Positions 53,662 to 63,876 of a DNA stretch of 64,000 nucleotides are shown here, in pieces. A program made the translations under genes and the position numbers. Numbering within the stretch: the stretch's first letter is position 1; every line of letters starts with the position of its first letter. The stretch comes from an uncultured Saprospiraceae bacterium (GTDB lineage Bacteria > Bacteroidota > Bacteroidia > Chitinophagales > Saprospiraceae): positions 30,899-94,898 of the forward strand of contig CALLPK010000027.1 in NCBI GenBank assembly GCA_938015415.1. Reading direction: 5' to 3'. The notes below the pieces were generated by a model, which was not told where the DNA came from, searched no databases, and saw only the letters and a list, made by a program, of their open reading frames with translations.

Positions 53662-53850
53662 ATGAAACCCCTGATTCTGCTATTTTCTACCCTGTCGATC
53701 GCGAGTTCCACCTTTAACCAAATCTCTCCTTCGCTACACTGGTTAAGGGTGCACGTTTATGAAATTGCCAATGCGCTTTCCTTAAAATTTGATTCTACGA
53801 CGTTAATTTATCCAGTCTCCCGGATACTTAAACGAAAGTATTCTTTGTAA
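53662..53850 (+). CDS. Doubtful small exported ORF
   Basis: 62 residues, beginning MKPLILLFSTLSIASS, which resembles a signal peptide, and ending 17 bp before the next gene. No family is recognised and composition is not decisive; it could be a chance ORF in the leader of the 53868 gene. Confidence 0.3.
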   Translation: MKPLILLFSTLSIASSTFNQISPSLHWLRVHVYEIANALSLKFDSTTLIYPVSRILKRKYSL

Positions 53851-53867
53851 ATTATTTAAATAGAAAC

Positions 53868-56800
53868 ATGTCACATAATAAATTAATTAATGTAAAATCG
53901 CTTTTCCTTTTTAGCATATTCCTTTTGACAGGATATTCTTGCGCAAACTTCAAACTTCACGTCGCTAAAGAAGCAGAAGGATGGGATGAACATAAATTAC
54001 CTGCCGAAAAACCAGAACACGTCGTTTTCTTAATCGGTGACGTCGGGAAGTCTCCCAAAGAGGGAATTGCTCCCGCACTTGGAATGTTGGAAAAACAACT
54101 TGAAGAAGCGGATGAAAACAGTACACTGGTATTTTTAGGAGATAATATTTATCCCGTCGGAATGCCCCCCAAGGATAATCCCGTAAAGAGAGCGTACGCC
54201 GAATTTCAAATGGACGCTCAGTTACGGGTCTTAAAAAATTATCCGGGACGTCCCATCTTTATACCTGGCAATCACGATTGGTACTCCCAGGGAATCCCCG
54301 GAGTGGTCAGACAAAAAAAATATATTCAAAAAAAGCTAAATGAAGGAATTGCAGACAAGGACGATTGGCAAGACTATTTTTTACCAAAACCCGGGTGTGG
54401 AGGGCCGGACATCGTTGAAATAAACGATCAACTGGTGATGGTAGTAATTGATACCCAATGGTGGTTGGAAAATTGGGATCGAAATCCGGAAATAAATAGT
54501 GATTGTGAAATTAAAAGTCGACAATCTTTCTTTTTGGCTTTCGAAGAAGCCCTGCGTAAACACCGGAGTAAGAACGTGATTATAGCAATGCATCATCCGC
54601 TCGAATCGGGTGGACAACACGGAGGAAAATTTCCGGTCAAGGATCATATTTTTCCATTTACAATAATCAACTCTAATGCTTATATACCACTACCGGTTCT
54701 AGGTTCCGTGCCCCTGATTTTACGATCTACCATTGGAATTACACAGGACATTGCGCATCCCAAATACCGTAGAATGAAAAAGGATTTGCTTAGAGCTGCC
54801 AAAAAGAACGGGAATTTTATTTTTGTTTCTGGTCATGAGCATACCTTACAATATATTCAGGCGAGTCGACAGCATTTTGTGGTCAGTGGGAGTGGTGCCA
54901 AAACTAGTGAGGTAAAATTAATCAACGGTTCTGAATTTGCTTACGGGGCTAAAGGTTTTGCGCGCCTGGATATCTATGAGGACGGAAGGGTATGGCTTTC
55001 CTTTTTTGCATCTGATAAAAAATATCCTGAGGGACGGGAAGTTTTTCGTAAACAAATAAAAGAAGCATTACCTATTGAGGAATACGATATGCCAGAAGAG
55101 TTTACTGAGTATGAGGAGATGAAAGATACGATTGAATCCCAGGTTACCAACTCTCTCGTCACCAAAAAGGGACCTGTCCACAATTTTCTATTAGGAAGCC
55201 ATTACCGGAAAGTTTATATTCCCGAATATAAGTTTCCAACCCTTGACCTTTCGACTTTTAAAGGAGGAATGGAGGTGATCAAACGAGGTGGTGGTAATCA
55301 AACGAATTCACTGCGACTGGCTGATCCAACGGGGAAAGAATGGGTAATGCGGTCCATGACCAAAGATGCTTCCCGTTTTATTCCTTATCCTTTTAATAAA
55401 ATTACGGGTACCCAAGCGATAGTGGAAGATAATTTTTTATCTACCCACCCTTTTGCTGCCATTGTAATCCCGGATCTCGCCGATGCCATTGAGGTTTACC
55501 ATACCAATCCTAAAATTTATTATGTTCCTAAACAACCTACGCTGGGGCTGGACAACCAGGCGTATGGCGGTGAGCTTTACCTGGTAGAAGAACGACCCGA
55601 CGAAGACTGGAGTGACGAACCCAGTTTTGGTAATTCCAAAGATATTGTCAGTACGCCGAAAGTAGCAGAAAAAGTAGTGAAAAATGGAAAGCATCAAATC
55701 GACCAACCCTGGTTGTTACGATCCCGTCTATTTGATATGGTGATTGGAGACTTTGATCGTCATGACGACCAATGGCGTTGGGCTTCCTTTGAGGATAAGG
55801 AAAAAGATGTTACCTACTATCGTGCCGTTCCCCGGGACCGGGATCAACCTTTTGCCAAGTATGATGGTGTTGCCCCTTTTATTGCTCGACTTGCTATGCC
55901 TTTTTTAAAACAGCTAAGACCGTACGAAGGGGATGTGAAAAATGTAAAATGGAGTAACTATGGAGGAAGACAAATTGATCAATCTTTCCTGACTCAGCTA
56001 GAATGGCCCGAATGGGAAAAGCAAATAAAGAAGATTCAGACGGGCCTGACCGATGAGGTCATTGAAGAAGCCTTTAAGAAAAATTGGCCCGAACCAGCCT
56101 ACTCGATGTCCGCCAGAAATATCATTAACTTTATGAAGGAACGCCGGGATAATTTAATGAAGACCGGACGGGATTTGTACGAATTCAGAGCAAAAGAAGT
56201 TGACGTAGTTGGAAGTGAAAAAGATGATTTATTTGAGGTAACCCGAAAGAATGATAAGGAGACGCTGGTCAAGGTATACCGGATGCGTGATGAAGGTAAT
56301 CAGCTGACGTACGAACGTACCTTTTATACAGATGAAACCCAGGAGATCCGACTGTTTGGGCTAGACGATAAAGATGTTTTTAAGATTTCGGGTGACGTGA
56401 ATCAGGGCATCAAAGTAAGACTGATCGGAGGATTAGGAGAAGATGAATTTATTGATAAAAGTAAAGGAGGGAAGACCATTATTTATGACATAGATTCTGA
56501 AAATTCTATTTTAGATATTTCTTCACGGACTAAAAATAAAATTTCCAATCGGACAAGTTTTAATCTCTATAATCGTAAAGACTTTCATTACGAGTACGAC
56601 TTTTTAATGCCCTTTCCCTTATTTGGTTTTAATCCTGACGACGGGTTATTTCTGGGGGCTAACGTTACAATCACAAATTATGAATTTAAAAAGTCTCCTT
56701 TTGCGGCTTCTCACAATATTCAGGGGCTTTATGCTTTAGCAACCAATGCCTTTAGCCTCAAATACACGGGAGATTATTTGGAAACGTTTGGTAAGTGGGA

Positions 56801-57653
56801 TTTTTTACTGCGTGCAAATGTTGCCACACCGCAGTTTGTAGATAACTTTTTTGGTTTAGGAAATGAAACTATCAACCTGGAAAAGGACGATCTGGTAGAT
56901 ATTGATTTCTATCGCGTTCGAAGATTTAATTTTGAACTCAATCCTAATTTTAAGAGACGGTTTGCTTTTGATGCCGGAACGATCCGCTTTGGCCCGATCC
57001 TCGAAGCAAGCAACATAGAACGTACGGAAGGCCGAATAATTGAGGAAAGTGGTATCGGAATCCGTCCGGAAGTTTTTGGTACGCAGTGGTTTGGAGGGGT
57101 TGTTTTTGACGTAGGGCTTAATAATGTGAATGATGCTCAAATGCCAACTACTGGTGTGCGTTTCAATACGGGAGCTTCGTGGAAAGCAAATTTAGAAGAG
57201 ACCAACAGGAATTTTCTTAAAACTTACGGAAATCTAACATTTTATTTTGCGACGGATTACCGAGAAAATTTTATCTTGGCAACCAGAGTAGGATTTGAAC
57301 ATATTGAAGGTGAATTTGAATTTTACCAGGGAGCTATCTTAGATGGTAATACCAACTTTAGAGGATTTCGCAGAGATCGTTTTTACGGCAACACCAGCTT
57401 TTATCACCAAACGGATTTTCGCTGTCGGTTAGGTTATGTAAAGGATGGTGCCTTATTTCCTTTTTCTTATGGATTTACCGCTGGTTTCGATCACGGAAAG
57501 GTCTGGTTGGATGGTGAAACCTCCGACACCTGGCACGTTGGTTACGGTGGTAGTATCTGGATCGCTCCTGTTGATTTTTTCGTAATAAATACCAGCCTTT
57601 TTCGGGGAGAAGGAGCTAACTTAATCCGGGTGACGCTGGGTTTTGGCTTTTAA
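53868..57653 (+). CDS. Giant lipoprotein: metallophosphoesterase + kinase-like domain + outer-membrane barrel
   Basis: 1261 residues. A signal peptide with lipobox TGYSC is followed by a calcineurin-like metallophosphoesterase (about 50-370): GD at 57-58, GDN at 91-93, GNHDW at 134-138, MHHP and GHEH. A middle region (about 430-880) has a Gly-rich segment (RGGGNQTNSLRLADPTG), then GDFDRHDDQW (627-636) and PRDRDQPF (656-663). That spacing of an H/D-R-H-type loop and a D-x-D/F metal motif resembles HipA/Fam20/CotH-type kinases (inference). The last 380 residues are a surface-antigen/Omp85-like barrel with FRGFRRDRFYG and a terminal LGFGF. Phosphoesterase and barrel are well supported; the kinase-like assignment is tentative. 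Confidence 0.8.
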   Translation: MSHNKLINVKSLFLFSIFLLTGYSCANFKLHVAKEAEGWDEHKLPAEKPEHVVFLIGDVGKSPKEGIAPALGMLEKQLEEADENSTLVFLGDNIYPVGMPPKDNPVKRAYAEFQMDAQLRVLKNYPGRPIFIPGNHDWYSQGIPGVVRQKKYIQKKLNEGIADKDDWQDYFLPKPGCGGPDIVEINDQLVMVVIDTQWWLENWDRNPEINSDCEIKSRQSFFLAFEEALRKHRSKNVIIAMHHPLESGGQHGGKFPVKDHIFPFTIINSNAYIPLPVLGSVPLILRSTIGITQDIAHPKYRRMKKDLLRAAKKNGNFIFVSGHEHTLQYIQASRQHFVVSGSGAKTSEVKLINGSEFAYGAKGFARLDIYEDGRVWLSFFASDKKYPEGREVFRKQIKEALPIEEYDMPEEFTEYEEMKDTIESQVTNSLVTKKGPVHNFLLGSHYRKVYIPEYKFPTLDLSTFKGGMEVIKRGGGNQTNSLRLADPTGKEWVMRSMTKDASRFIPYPFNKITGTQAIVEDNFLSTHPFAAIVIPDLADAIEVYHTNPKIYYVPKQPTLGLDNQAYGGELYLVEERPDEDWSDEPSFGNSKDIVSTPKVAEKVVKNGKHQIDQPWLLRSRLFDMVIGDFDRHDDQWRWASFEDKEKDVTYYRAVPRDRDQPFAKYDGVAPFIARLAMPFLKQLRPYEGDVKNVKWSNYGGRQIDQSFLTQLEWPEWEKQIKKIQTGLTDEVIEEAFKKNWPEPAYSMSARNIINFMKERRDNLMKTGRDLYEFRAKEVDVVGSEKDDLFEVTRKNDKETLVKVYRMRDEGNQLTYERTFYTDETQEIRLFGLDDKDVFKISGDVNQGIKVRLIGGLGEDEFIDKSKGGKTIIYDIDSENSILDISSRTKNKISNRTSFNLYNRKDFHYEYDFLMPFPLFGFNPDDGLFLGANVTITNYEFKKSPFAASHNIQGLYALATNAFSLKYTGDYLETFGKWDFLLRANVATPQFVDNFFGLGNETINLEKDDLVDIDFYRVRRFNFELNPNFKRRFAFDAGTIRFGPILEASNIERTEGRIIEESGIGIRPEVFGTQWFGGVVFDVGLNNVNDAQMPTTGVRFNTGASWKANLEETNRNFLKTYGNLTFYFATDYRENFILATRVGFEHIEGEFEFYQGAILDGNTNFRGFRRDRFYGNTSFYHQTDFRCRLGYVKDGALFPFSYGFTAGFDHGKVWLDGETSDTWHVGYGGSIWIAPVDFFVINTSLFRGEGANLIRVTLGFGF

Positions 57654-57687
57654 TACAAGGTAAAAAAATTGTCCGAAAATTATAACT

Positions 57688-60021
57688 ATGAAAGAGTTAA
57701 CTCCACAGATAAATACGGATATCGACCGACAAGTGGGGTTTAACACTTTTCCCTATACTTCGTTGCTGAGCTTTGCACCGCTTATAAAATTCTGGAAAAG
57801 TAAAACCAATAGCCGGGATCGAGGAACTGCGCTGCTTGCTCGTGAAATTATCCAACAACTCGATGCAGCCCTGGATTTACAAACGCCAATTCGGGATGCT
57901 GGGTTGCTTACCAAACACAAACCTTTCATTGATTTGTTGATGAGCGGACTTTTTGCGTTTGCACAACAGGATCAGCAGATGGCGCAGGCCGTGCGTCCTT
58001 TCAGCCTGGAAGGGGTTTATCGTACCAATCTGTTTACTAAATTTTTAAAGAACAACCGGCTAAGTATCGTCAATAACAAAGATGTCCAAAGTATTCGGCA
58101 GGACGCCATTGTACGAGCAGGATGTATGATCCTCAATACTTTTTATGGTCAGAAGTTCCCATTAAAAGATCCCTATATTTTTACCGCCAGAGCAAATGAT
58201 ACTCTTGTAGAAACCCATTATAAAGCAGCGTTGAATCTTGATTATTTAGAAATAAAAAAGAAACGGGCGCTCCCCGCTTTGAGTGAAGAGGAAATTTTTG
58301 AACTCATCAATAATTTTGACAAACCGGACCTGTGGCTGGAAAAAATTCCGCCTACTCATTTCGAATTTCACGGATTGGTCGCTGTCTATTTGGTGGATGT
58401 AACGGAGGAAGAAGCCATGTCGCGTATTCGTCAATTTTTGCTGCAACGTGATGCCGTACTGGAAGAAAGAACCATTGCCCAAATGGAAGATTTACTTTCT
58501 TCGTATTTTAATATTCCTGGACTACGATTAGGATTGACGGAATATAAACCTTCCGAGCTATCCGGCAGTGCTGACACTTTTACTATTCGGCAACATTTAC
58601 TGAAAAAGGATTTTACCGAATTAAAAATCAAGGAATACGAGCAGTCTGTTTATTATCAGGCAGTCCATGATCGCCACGCAAATATTTTTCAGAATCTTGA
58701 TAAGATCAAAGAAAAGACACTACTGGAAGAACAACTAATAATAGAAGGAATTCAGAGTATTTATATTACACCACTAGAACGTAGTTCGGGAGAAATTTTT
58801 GGAATTTTAGAGCTAGGAGCTCCCGGACCTTATGCGTTAAATAGTTTTACCAGAATAAAAATCAGAGAAATTCAACCCTTATTTCGTTCGGCTTTGTCTC
58901 GTAAAGTAGACGAGATCAATAATGCGATTGGGGCGATTATTCGAAAAAAATATACCAATATCCATCCTACCGTGGAGTGGCGATTTTTGGAAGAGGCGAA
59001 TCGTATTCTTTCCGGTGAGACGGTTGAGCCAAAACCGATTATTTTCGAAAATGTCTATCCACTGTATGGACAAGCAGATGTGGTGGGGTCTACCATACAA
59101 CGCAATCGGGCGATTCAGGCAGATATGATGGAAAATTGGCAGGAATTATTGGTTATGTTACGATTGGCAAAAAAATACGGCGCACCAGAAAAAAATAATG
59201 CGTTGATCCGCCTGGTCGAAGAAATTCAACTGGGACACGAAAAGATGTTTACACCTGACGAGGAATTAGAGAGTCGCGAATTAATCACCTCCGCCATTCA
59301 TCCGCACCTGCAAAAGATAAAAAATACGTACCCAAGATTAATGCAGCATTGGGAGCATTATCAACAATTGATTGATCCTAAACTAGGGATTATTACCATT
59401 CGAAGAAAAAACTTCGAAGCTAGTATGTTGAAAATAAATCAGACCATTGTGGCTTTTTTAGACGAAGCAGAAGCAGCGATGCAAAGGGTCTTGCCACATT
59501 ATTTTGAACGATATCAGACCGATGGGATTTCTTATGATTTATTCCTGGGAAATTCCTTGCTCAAAACGCAAAATTTTGAGATTCAACAACTGGAAACATT
59601 TAGATTGTGGCAATTAAAATCAATGTGTGAACTAACCAGGAGAATTGCCAGATTGCAGTCTGAATTATCTCACCGCATGACGACGGCTCAGTTAATTTTA
59701 GTATATAGTCTTCCCATGACGATTAGATTTCGGATGGATGAGAAAAAATTTGATGTGGATGGTAACGAAAATGTTCGGTATGCGCTTTTGAAAAAGCGAA
59801 TTGATAAAGCCCTGATCCGGGGCACTGCCAATCGGCTAACCCTTCCGGGGAAGGTGGCGATTGTGTATTCGCAGGATAAAGATCGTCAAGAATACCAAAA
59901 ATATCTTAAATATTTAATCGAGAAGAAGTATATCGAACCAACCGTGGAGGATCTGGAACTGGCACCATTACAGGGAATTAAAGGTTTAAAGGCCATACGA
60001 ATAACCGTTCTGACTAATTGA
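57688..60021 (+). CDS. GAF-domain protein, cytoplasmic
   Basis: A 777-residue protein without signal or membrane segments. The middle and C-terminal parts include GAF-like stretches (around residues 330-400: ILEEQ-type linker, GIQSIYITPLERSSGEIFGILELG; compare GAF cores) within a mainly helical protein. The N-terminus (INTDIDRQVGFNTFPYTSLLSFAPLIKFW) and length match a conserved Bacteroidota GAF family of unknown function. It begins 35 bp after the giant lipoprotein gene and may be co-transcribed. Confidence 0.6.
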   Translation: MKELTPQINTDIDRQVGFNTFPYTSLLSFAPLIKFWKSKTNSRDRGTALLAREIIQQLDAALDLQTPIRDAGLLTKHKPFIDLLMSGLFAFAQQDQQMAQAVRPFSLEGVYRTNLFTKFLKNNRLSIVNNKDVQSIRQDAIVRAGCMILNTFYGQKFPLKDPYIFTARANDTLVETHYKAALNLDYLEIKKKRALPALSEEEIFELINNFDKPDLWLEKIPPTHFEFHGLVAVYLVDVTEEEAMSRIRQFLLQRDAVLEERTIAQMEDLLSSYFNIPGLRLGLTEYKPSELSGSADTFTIRQHLLKKDFTELKIKEYEQSVYYQAVHDRHANIFQNLDKIKEKTLLEEQLIIEGIQSIYITPLERSSGEIFGILELGAPGPYALNSFTRIKIREIQPLFRSALSRKVDEINNAIGAIIRKKYTNIHPTVEWRFLEEANRILSGETVEPKPIIFENVYPLYGQADVVGSTIQRNRAIQADMMENWQELLVMLRLAKKYGAPEKNNALIRLVEEIQLGHEKMFTPDEELESRELITSAIHPHLQKIKNTYPRLMQHWEHYQQLIDPKLGIITIRRKNFEASMLKINQTIVAFLDEAEAAMQRVLPHYFERYQTDGISYDLFLGNSLLKTQNFEIQQLETFRLWQLKSMCELTRRIARLQSELSHRMTTAQLILVYSLPMTIRFRMDEKKFDVDGNENVRYALLKKRIDKALIRGTANRLTLPGKVAIVYSQDKDRQEYQKYLKYLIEKKYIEPTVEDLELAPLQGIKGLKAIRITVLTN

Positions 60022-60263
60022 AGTCGTCTAAGAAGGAGGCAAAGTGGTTATAGCTAAGTCATAAATTGGCCATTTTAGGGCCTATCAATCAGAAGCAGGG
60101 CGATTAGAAAGTTCATTTGTCAACTATCTATCTTTAAAATTGTCTATGTTATTGGGGTTATTTTGCTCAGTTAATCTTACTTTTAGGGGTTAATTGTAAC
60201 GACCAATGCTACAAATACGTAAATAGATTCAATACCAAATTATACCAACCTAAATCCATCAGC

Positions 60264-61436
60264 ATGAATTATACTTATTTTACCGAAGAGCACGAAATGT
60301 TCCGGGAAGGATTACGAGATTTTTTGCAAAAAGAAGTAGTACCACACCTCGAAAAGTGGGAAAAAACTGGAACCATTGAACGGTTTATTTGGGAAAAATT
60401 TGGCGAAATGGGATACTTCGGTATTGCGTATCCCGAGACCTACGGAGGAATGGATCTGGATTTGTTTTATACCGTTATCTTTCTGGAAGAAATGCAGCGC
60501 ATCAACTCCGGCGGTTTTGCGGCCGCAATGTGGGCGCACGTCTATCTCGCCATGCAGCATCTCAATGCTGAAGGCGACGAACGGATCAAACAGGAATATC
60601 TGCGTCCGAGCATTGAAGGTAAAAAAATAGGTTGCCTCTGTATCTCTGAACCCTTTGCGGGTAGTGATGTTGCGGGTATGAAAACCACGGCGGTCAAAGA
60701 AGGAAACGAATGGGTGCTCAACGGTTCGAAGACTTTTATTACCAATGGTGTTTATAGTGACTATCTGGTGGTCTCTGCCAAAACCAACCCCGAGGCTAAA
60801 GGCCGGGGAATCAGTATGTTTCTCATCGATCGGGACACGCCCGGCGTCAGTGCCAGCAAATTGGATAAGTTAGGATGGCGTGCTTCGGATACCGGAGAAA
60901 TAGCCTTTGATAACGTAAGAATTCCCGCCGGAAATCTCATGGGGCAGGAAAACAAAGGTTTTGCCTATCTGATGCAACACCTCGCCCTGGAACGACTCAT
61001 CATGGCCGTCAACGCACACGCACGCGCAGAATACGCCGTGGAATATACGACGCAATACATGTCTGAACGCATGGCTTTTGGTAAGACCCTTGACCGTTTT
61101 CAGGTACTTCGTCACCGGATTGCTCATATGGCTAGCGACGTCGAAATTCACAAATCTTTTAATTATATGATTACCGATCAAATGGTCCGTGGAGAATATC
61201 CGGTTAAGGAAGCGAGTATGGCAAAAATGAAAGCCACCAAAATGGCGGATGAAGTTATCTACGATTGTTTACAATGTTTGGGTGGATATGGTTATATGGA
61301 AGAATACCCACTCGCTCGAATGTTGCGTGACAGCCGACTGGGACCGATCGGTGGAGGAACCTCGGAAATCCTGGCCGAAGTAATTGCCAAAATAATTATT
61401 GATAAAAAAGACTATAAACCAGCAGTTACTCACTAG
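60264..61436 (+). CDS. Acyl-CoA dehydrogenase
   Basis: A 390-residue FAD enzyme that introduces the alpha-beta double bond in acyl-CoA during beta-oxidation. Motifs: FGEMGYFGIAYPETYGGMDLD, CISEPFAGSDVAGMKTTA (substrate/FAD site), WVLNGSKTFITNG, LERLIMAVNAHARAEYAVEY, MAFGKTLDRFQVLRHRIA, and QCLGGYGYMEEYPLARMLRD with the catalytic-region Glu, RLGPIGGGTSEIL. Length is normal. Chain-length preference cannot be read. Followed by CoA-transferase genes on the same strand. Confidence 0.92.
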   Translation: MNYTYFTEEHEMFREGLRDFLQKEVVPHLEKWEKTGTIERFIWEKFGEMGYFGIAYPETYGGMDLDLFYTVIFLEEMQRINSGGFAAAMWAHVYLAMQHLNAEGDERIKQEYLRPSIEGKKIGCLCISEPFAGSDVAGMKTTAVKEGNEWVLNGSKTFITNGVYSDYLVVSAKTNPEAKGRGISMFLIDRDTPGVSASKLDKLGWRASDTGEIAFDNVRIPAGNLMGQENKGFAYLMQHLALERLIMAVNAHARAEYAVEYTTQYMSERMAFGKTLDRFQVLRHRIAHMASDVEIHKSFNYMITDQMVRGEYPVKEASMAKMKATKMADEVIYDCLQCLGGYGYMEEYPLARMLRDSRLGPIGGGTSEILAEVIAKIIIDKKDYKPAVTH

Positions 61437-61438
61437 CT

Positions 61439-61484
61439 GGTTTACTAAACTTAAATCACCAATTGAAGAGTAGTTTAGTAAACC
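61439..61484. repeat. Inverted repeat after the acyl-CoA dehydrogenase gene
   Basis: Perfect 13-bp arms (61439-61451 with 61472-61484), 20-nt loop, starting 3 bp after the stop codon; no T-tail. The right arm plus about 12 bases (TAGTAAACCTG ...) is repeated directly near 61501. Confidence 0.55.
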
Positions 61485-61599
61485 TGGAAGGAGCCTAAAT
61501 TAGTAAACCTGAAAGCATCCTAAAATTGATCTACTAATCCCAAATCAATAATTAAAAATCGGTCTAACCAAACTCAAAACTCAAAACTTCCCCCCAATC

Positions 61600-62313
61600 A
61601 TGAATAAAGTAGTAAAAAATGCAACCGCAGCCATCAAAGGTATTAGAAATAATATGACGTTGATGGTCGGTGGTTTTGGACTTTGCGGAATTCCTGAGAA
61701 TTGTATTTCGGCGTTGGTGAAAAAGGGAACTACGGGATTAACCTGCATTTCCAATAATGCGGGCGTAGATGATTTTGGGTTAGGACTTTTATTACAAAAA
61801 AAGCAGATCAAAAAAATGATGAGTTCTTACGTAGGGGAGAACGCAGAATTTGAAAGACAGATGTTAAGTGGTGAGCTCGAAGTCGATTTGATTCCGCAAG
61901 GATCACTAGCGGCACGTTGTCAGGCTGGTGGTGCTGGAGTTCCCGCCTTTTTTACGCCGGCAGGGTATGGAACCGAAGTAGCCGAAGGGAAAGAAGTTCG
62001 TTATTTTAATGGAAAACCACATTTACTGGAACATGCGTTGACCGCTGATTTTGCGTTGGTAAAAGCCTGGAAAGGTGATCGTTTTGGTAATTTAATTTTT
62101 AAAGGAACTGCCAGGAATTTCAACCCCTTAATGGCCATGGCCGGGAAAATTACGATTGCGGAAGTCGAAGAATTGGTCGAGCCGGGAGAATTAGATCCTA
62201 ATTTTATCCACACGCCAGGAATTTTTGTACAAAGAATTTTTCAGGGAAAAGATTACGAGAAGAGGATCGAACAGCGAACGGTACGGGAAAATGTTGATTT
62301 GTTGAATCGTTGA
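61600..62313 (+). CDS. scoA: 3-oxoacid CoA-transferase subunit A
   Basis: A 237-residue alpha subunit of succinyl-CoA:3-ketoacid CoA-transferase, which activates acetoacetate with CoA from succinyl-CoA. Motifs: [84 protein letters not shown] and [20 protein letters not shown]. The partner subunit B is encoded 200 bp downstream, separated by a tandem repeat. Confidence 0.94.
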   Translation: MNKVVKNATAAIKGIRNNMTLMVGGFGLCGIPENCISALVKKGTTGLTCISNNAGVDDFGLGLLLQKKQIKKMMSSYVGENAEFERQMLSGELEVDLIPQGSLAARCQAGGAGVPAFFTPAGYGTEVAEGKEVRYFNGKPHLLEHALTADFALVKAWKGDRFGNLIFKGTARNFNPLMAMAGKITIAEVEELVEPGELDPNFIHTPGIFVQRIFQGKDYEKRIEQRTVRENVDLLNR

Positions 62314-62414
62314 TTTGTTTAATCGATTCGAGCGTAGTAATTTCGTAAAGACTTATTTTATCAAGCGGATATACTTCATGTAACATCAATATTTTTTTTA
62401 TTAAATATAAATTC

Positions 62415-62502
62415 AACGATTCAACGATTCAACGATTCAACGGTTCAACGGTTCAACGATTCAACGATTCAACGATTCAACGATTCAACACCTCAACATT
62501 TC
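62415..62502. repeat. 8-bp tandem repeat directly upstream of scoB
   Basis: Nine consecutive units AACGATTC (units 4 and 5 read AACGGTTC), then two degenerate units, ending 12 bp before the scoB start codon. The same unit occurs twice at 34583-34598 and related words at 9044-9110. Complementary words (GTTGAATCGTTGAT) at 62295-62315 allow a hairpin. A slippage-prone repeat here could tune scoB translation. Confidence 0.8.
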
Positions 62503-62513
62503 AACAATAAAAA

Positions 62514-63167
62514 ATGCTAGATAGAAATCAAATTGCCCAACGAATTTCTCAGGAACTACAAAACGGCTGGTACGTTAACCTGGGAATCGGAATTCCAACC
62601 CTGATCGCTAATTATGTTCCCAAGGGAGTTAGTGTTGTTTTTCAATCCGAAAATGGGATTCTTGGAATGGGACCTTTTCCTTTCGAAGGAGAAGAAGATG
62701 CCGATATGATCAACGCGGGAAAGCAAACGATTACCCCTTTACCTGGTGCCTCGATTTTTGATTCGGCGACTAGTTTTGCGATGATTCGCGGACAACATAT
62801 TCAACTGACCGTGCTCGGTGCAATGGAAGTTTCCGAAAAAGGAGATATCGCTAATTGGAAAATCCCCGGAAAAATGGTGAAAGGAATGGGTGGTGCGATG
62901 GACCTGGTCGCTTCTGCGGATAACATCATCGTGGCCATGAGCCACACGAGCCGTAATGGGAAATCCAAGCTGCTTAAATCTTGTACTTTGCCATTGACTG
63001 GTGTTCGTTGTATTAAAAAAATTGTGACGAATATGGCTGTGTTAGACGTGACGCCCGATGGTTTTAAATTGCTCGAAAGAGCACCCGGTGTTAGTGTGAA
63101 AGATATTGAGAATGCTACGGAGGGACGGTTAATTGTGGAAGGGAAGATACCGGTGATTAAGTTGTGA
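62514..63167 (+). CDS. scoB: 3-oxoacid CoA-transferase subunit B
   Basis: A 217-residue beta subunit with the active-site Glu in FQSENGILGMGP (about residues 43-54); the family start LDRNQIAQRISQELQNGWYVNLGIGIPTL (in pieces), FDSATSFAMIRGQHI, GAMEVSEKGDIANWKIPGK, KGMGGAMDLV and ILKS-type SKLLKSCTLPLTG. Acts with ScoA. The start codon follows a TTTCAACAATAAAA sequence and the 8-bp tandem repeat. Confidence 0.94.
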   Translation: MLDRNQIAQRISQELQNGWYVNLGIGIPTLIANYVPKGVSVVFQSENGILGMGPFPFEGEEDADMINAGKQTITPLPGASIFDSATSFAMIRGQHIQLTVLGAMEVSEKGDIANWKIPGKMVKGMGGAMDLVASADNIIVAMSHTSRNGKSKLLKSCTLPLTGVRCIKKIVTNMAVLDVTPDGFKLLERAPGVSVKDIENATEGRLIVEGKIPVIKL

Positions 63168-63301
63168 GTTTTGGGTTTAGAGTGGTTGAGTTGGTTATGC
63201 CTGATGAGGAAATTTGGTCGTCAATGTGTGCGCTGTATTTTGGGTATAAATTATAAATTCGTATAACTTGTTTTGGCTGTATTTCATAATTATCTACAAT
63301 A

Positions 63302-63757
63302 ATGAAAATAATAACTCTGTTTGTATGGTCATTAGTTAGTGTTCAAATGAACGCTCAGTCAGTAGAACAAATTGAGTCACTAGTTGATGTTATTATTATT
63401 AAAACAGATAGTTCGCAATTAATAGCTGAAAATTCAAACTCGAAAATCATTTTGAATTATAGCCAAAAAGCTATACCGATATTGGTCGAGTTCTTCTCAA
63501 ATCAGGAAATAACAAAAATATATTCGGACTGTCAGAAGAGGTATCTAAATAAAGGGGAGGTGGCTATTATTCTGGCCGATCAGATTGAAAGCATGCCTTA
63601 CTATACGGTGACAATGATTCAAAACTGTACATTTAGCTTTTGCGAAAATAATCCCAATCTGATCGAATACTATTTTTGGGCTATTCAAAGAGATGGTGTG
63701 AATGAATTTACGGAACGGTACTTAGTTTGGCTTAACAGCGATGAAAGAAAGAAGTAA
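63302..63757 (+). CDS. Small exported protein, unknown
   Basis: A 151-residue protein with a signal peptide (IITLFVWSLVSVQMNAQ). The mature part is mixed alpha/beta (SKIILNYSQKAIPILVEFFS) with four cysteines (in SDCQKRY, NCTFSFCEN). No family is recognised. AT-rich. Confidence 0.6.
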   Translation: MKIITLFVWSLVSVQMNAQSVEQIESLVDVIIIKTDSSQLIAENSNSKIILNYSQKAIPILVEFFSNQEITKIYSDCQKRYLNKGEVAIILADQIESMPYYTVTMIQNCTFSFCENNPNLIEYYFWAIQRDGVNEFTERYLVWLNSDERKK

Positions 63758-63876
63758 ATAAAATTGTAGATGCAATTATAGCAAATCGCGAGATACTATG
63801 CTTCAAATACTAATCAACCCACAGAAGTTGTCTCGCGACTAAGTGAGGTTAAAAAACCTAAAACCTACAAATCAAT

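Noticed and set aside
62415-62502. Possible CRISPR array
   Set aside because: Units are 8 bp and contiguous, with no spacers.
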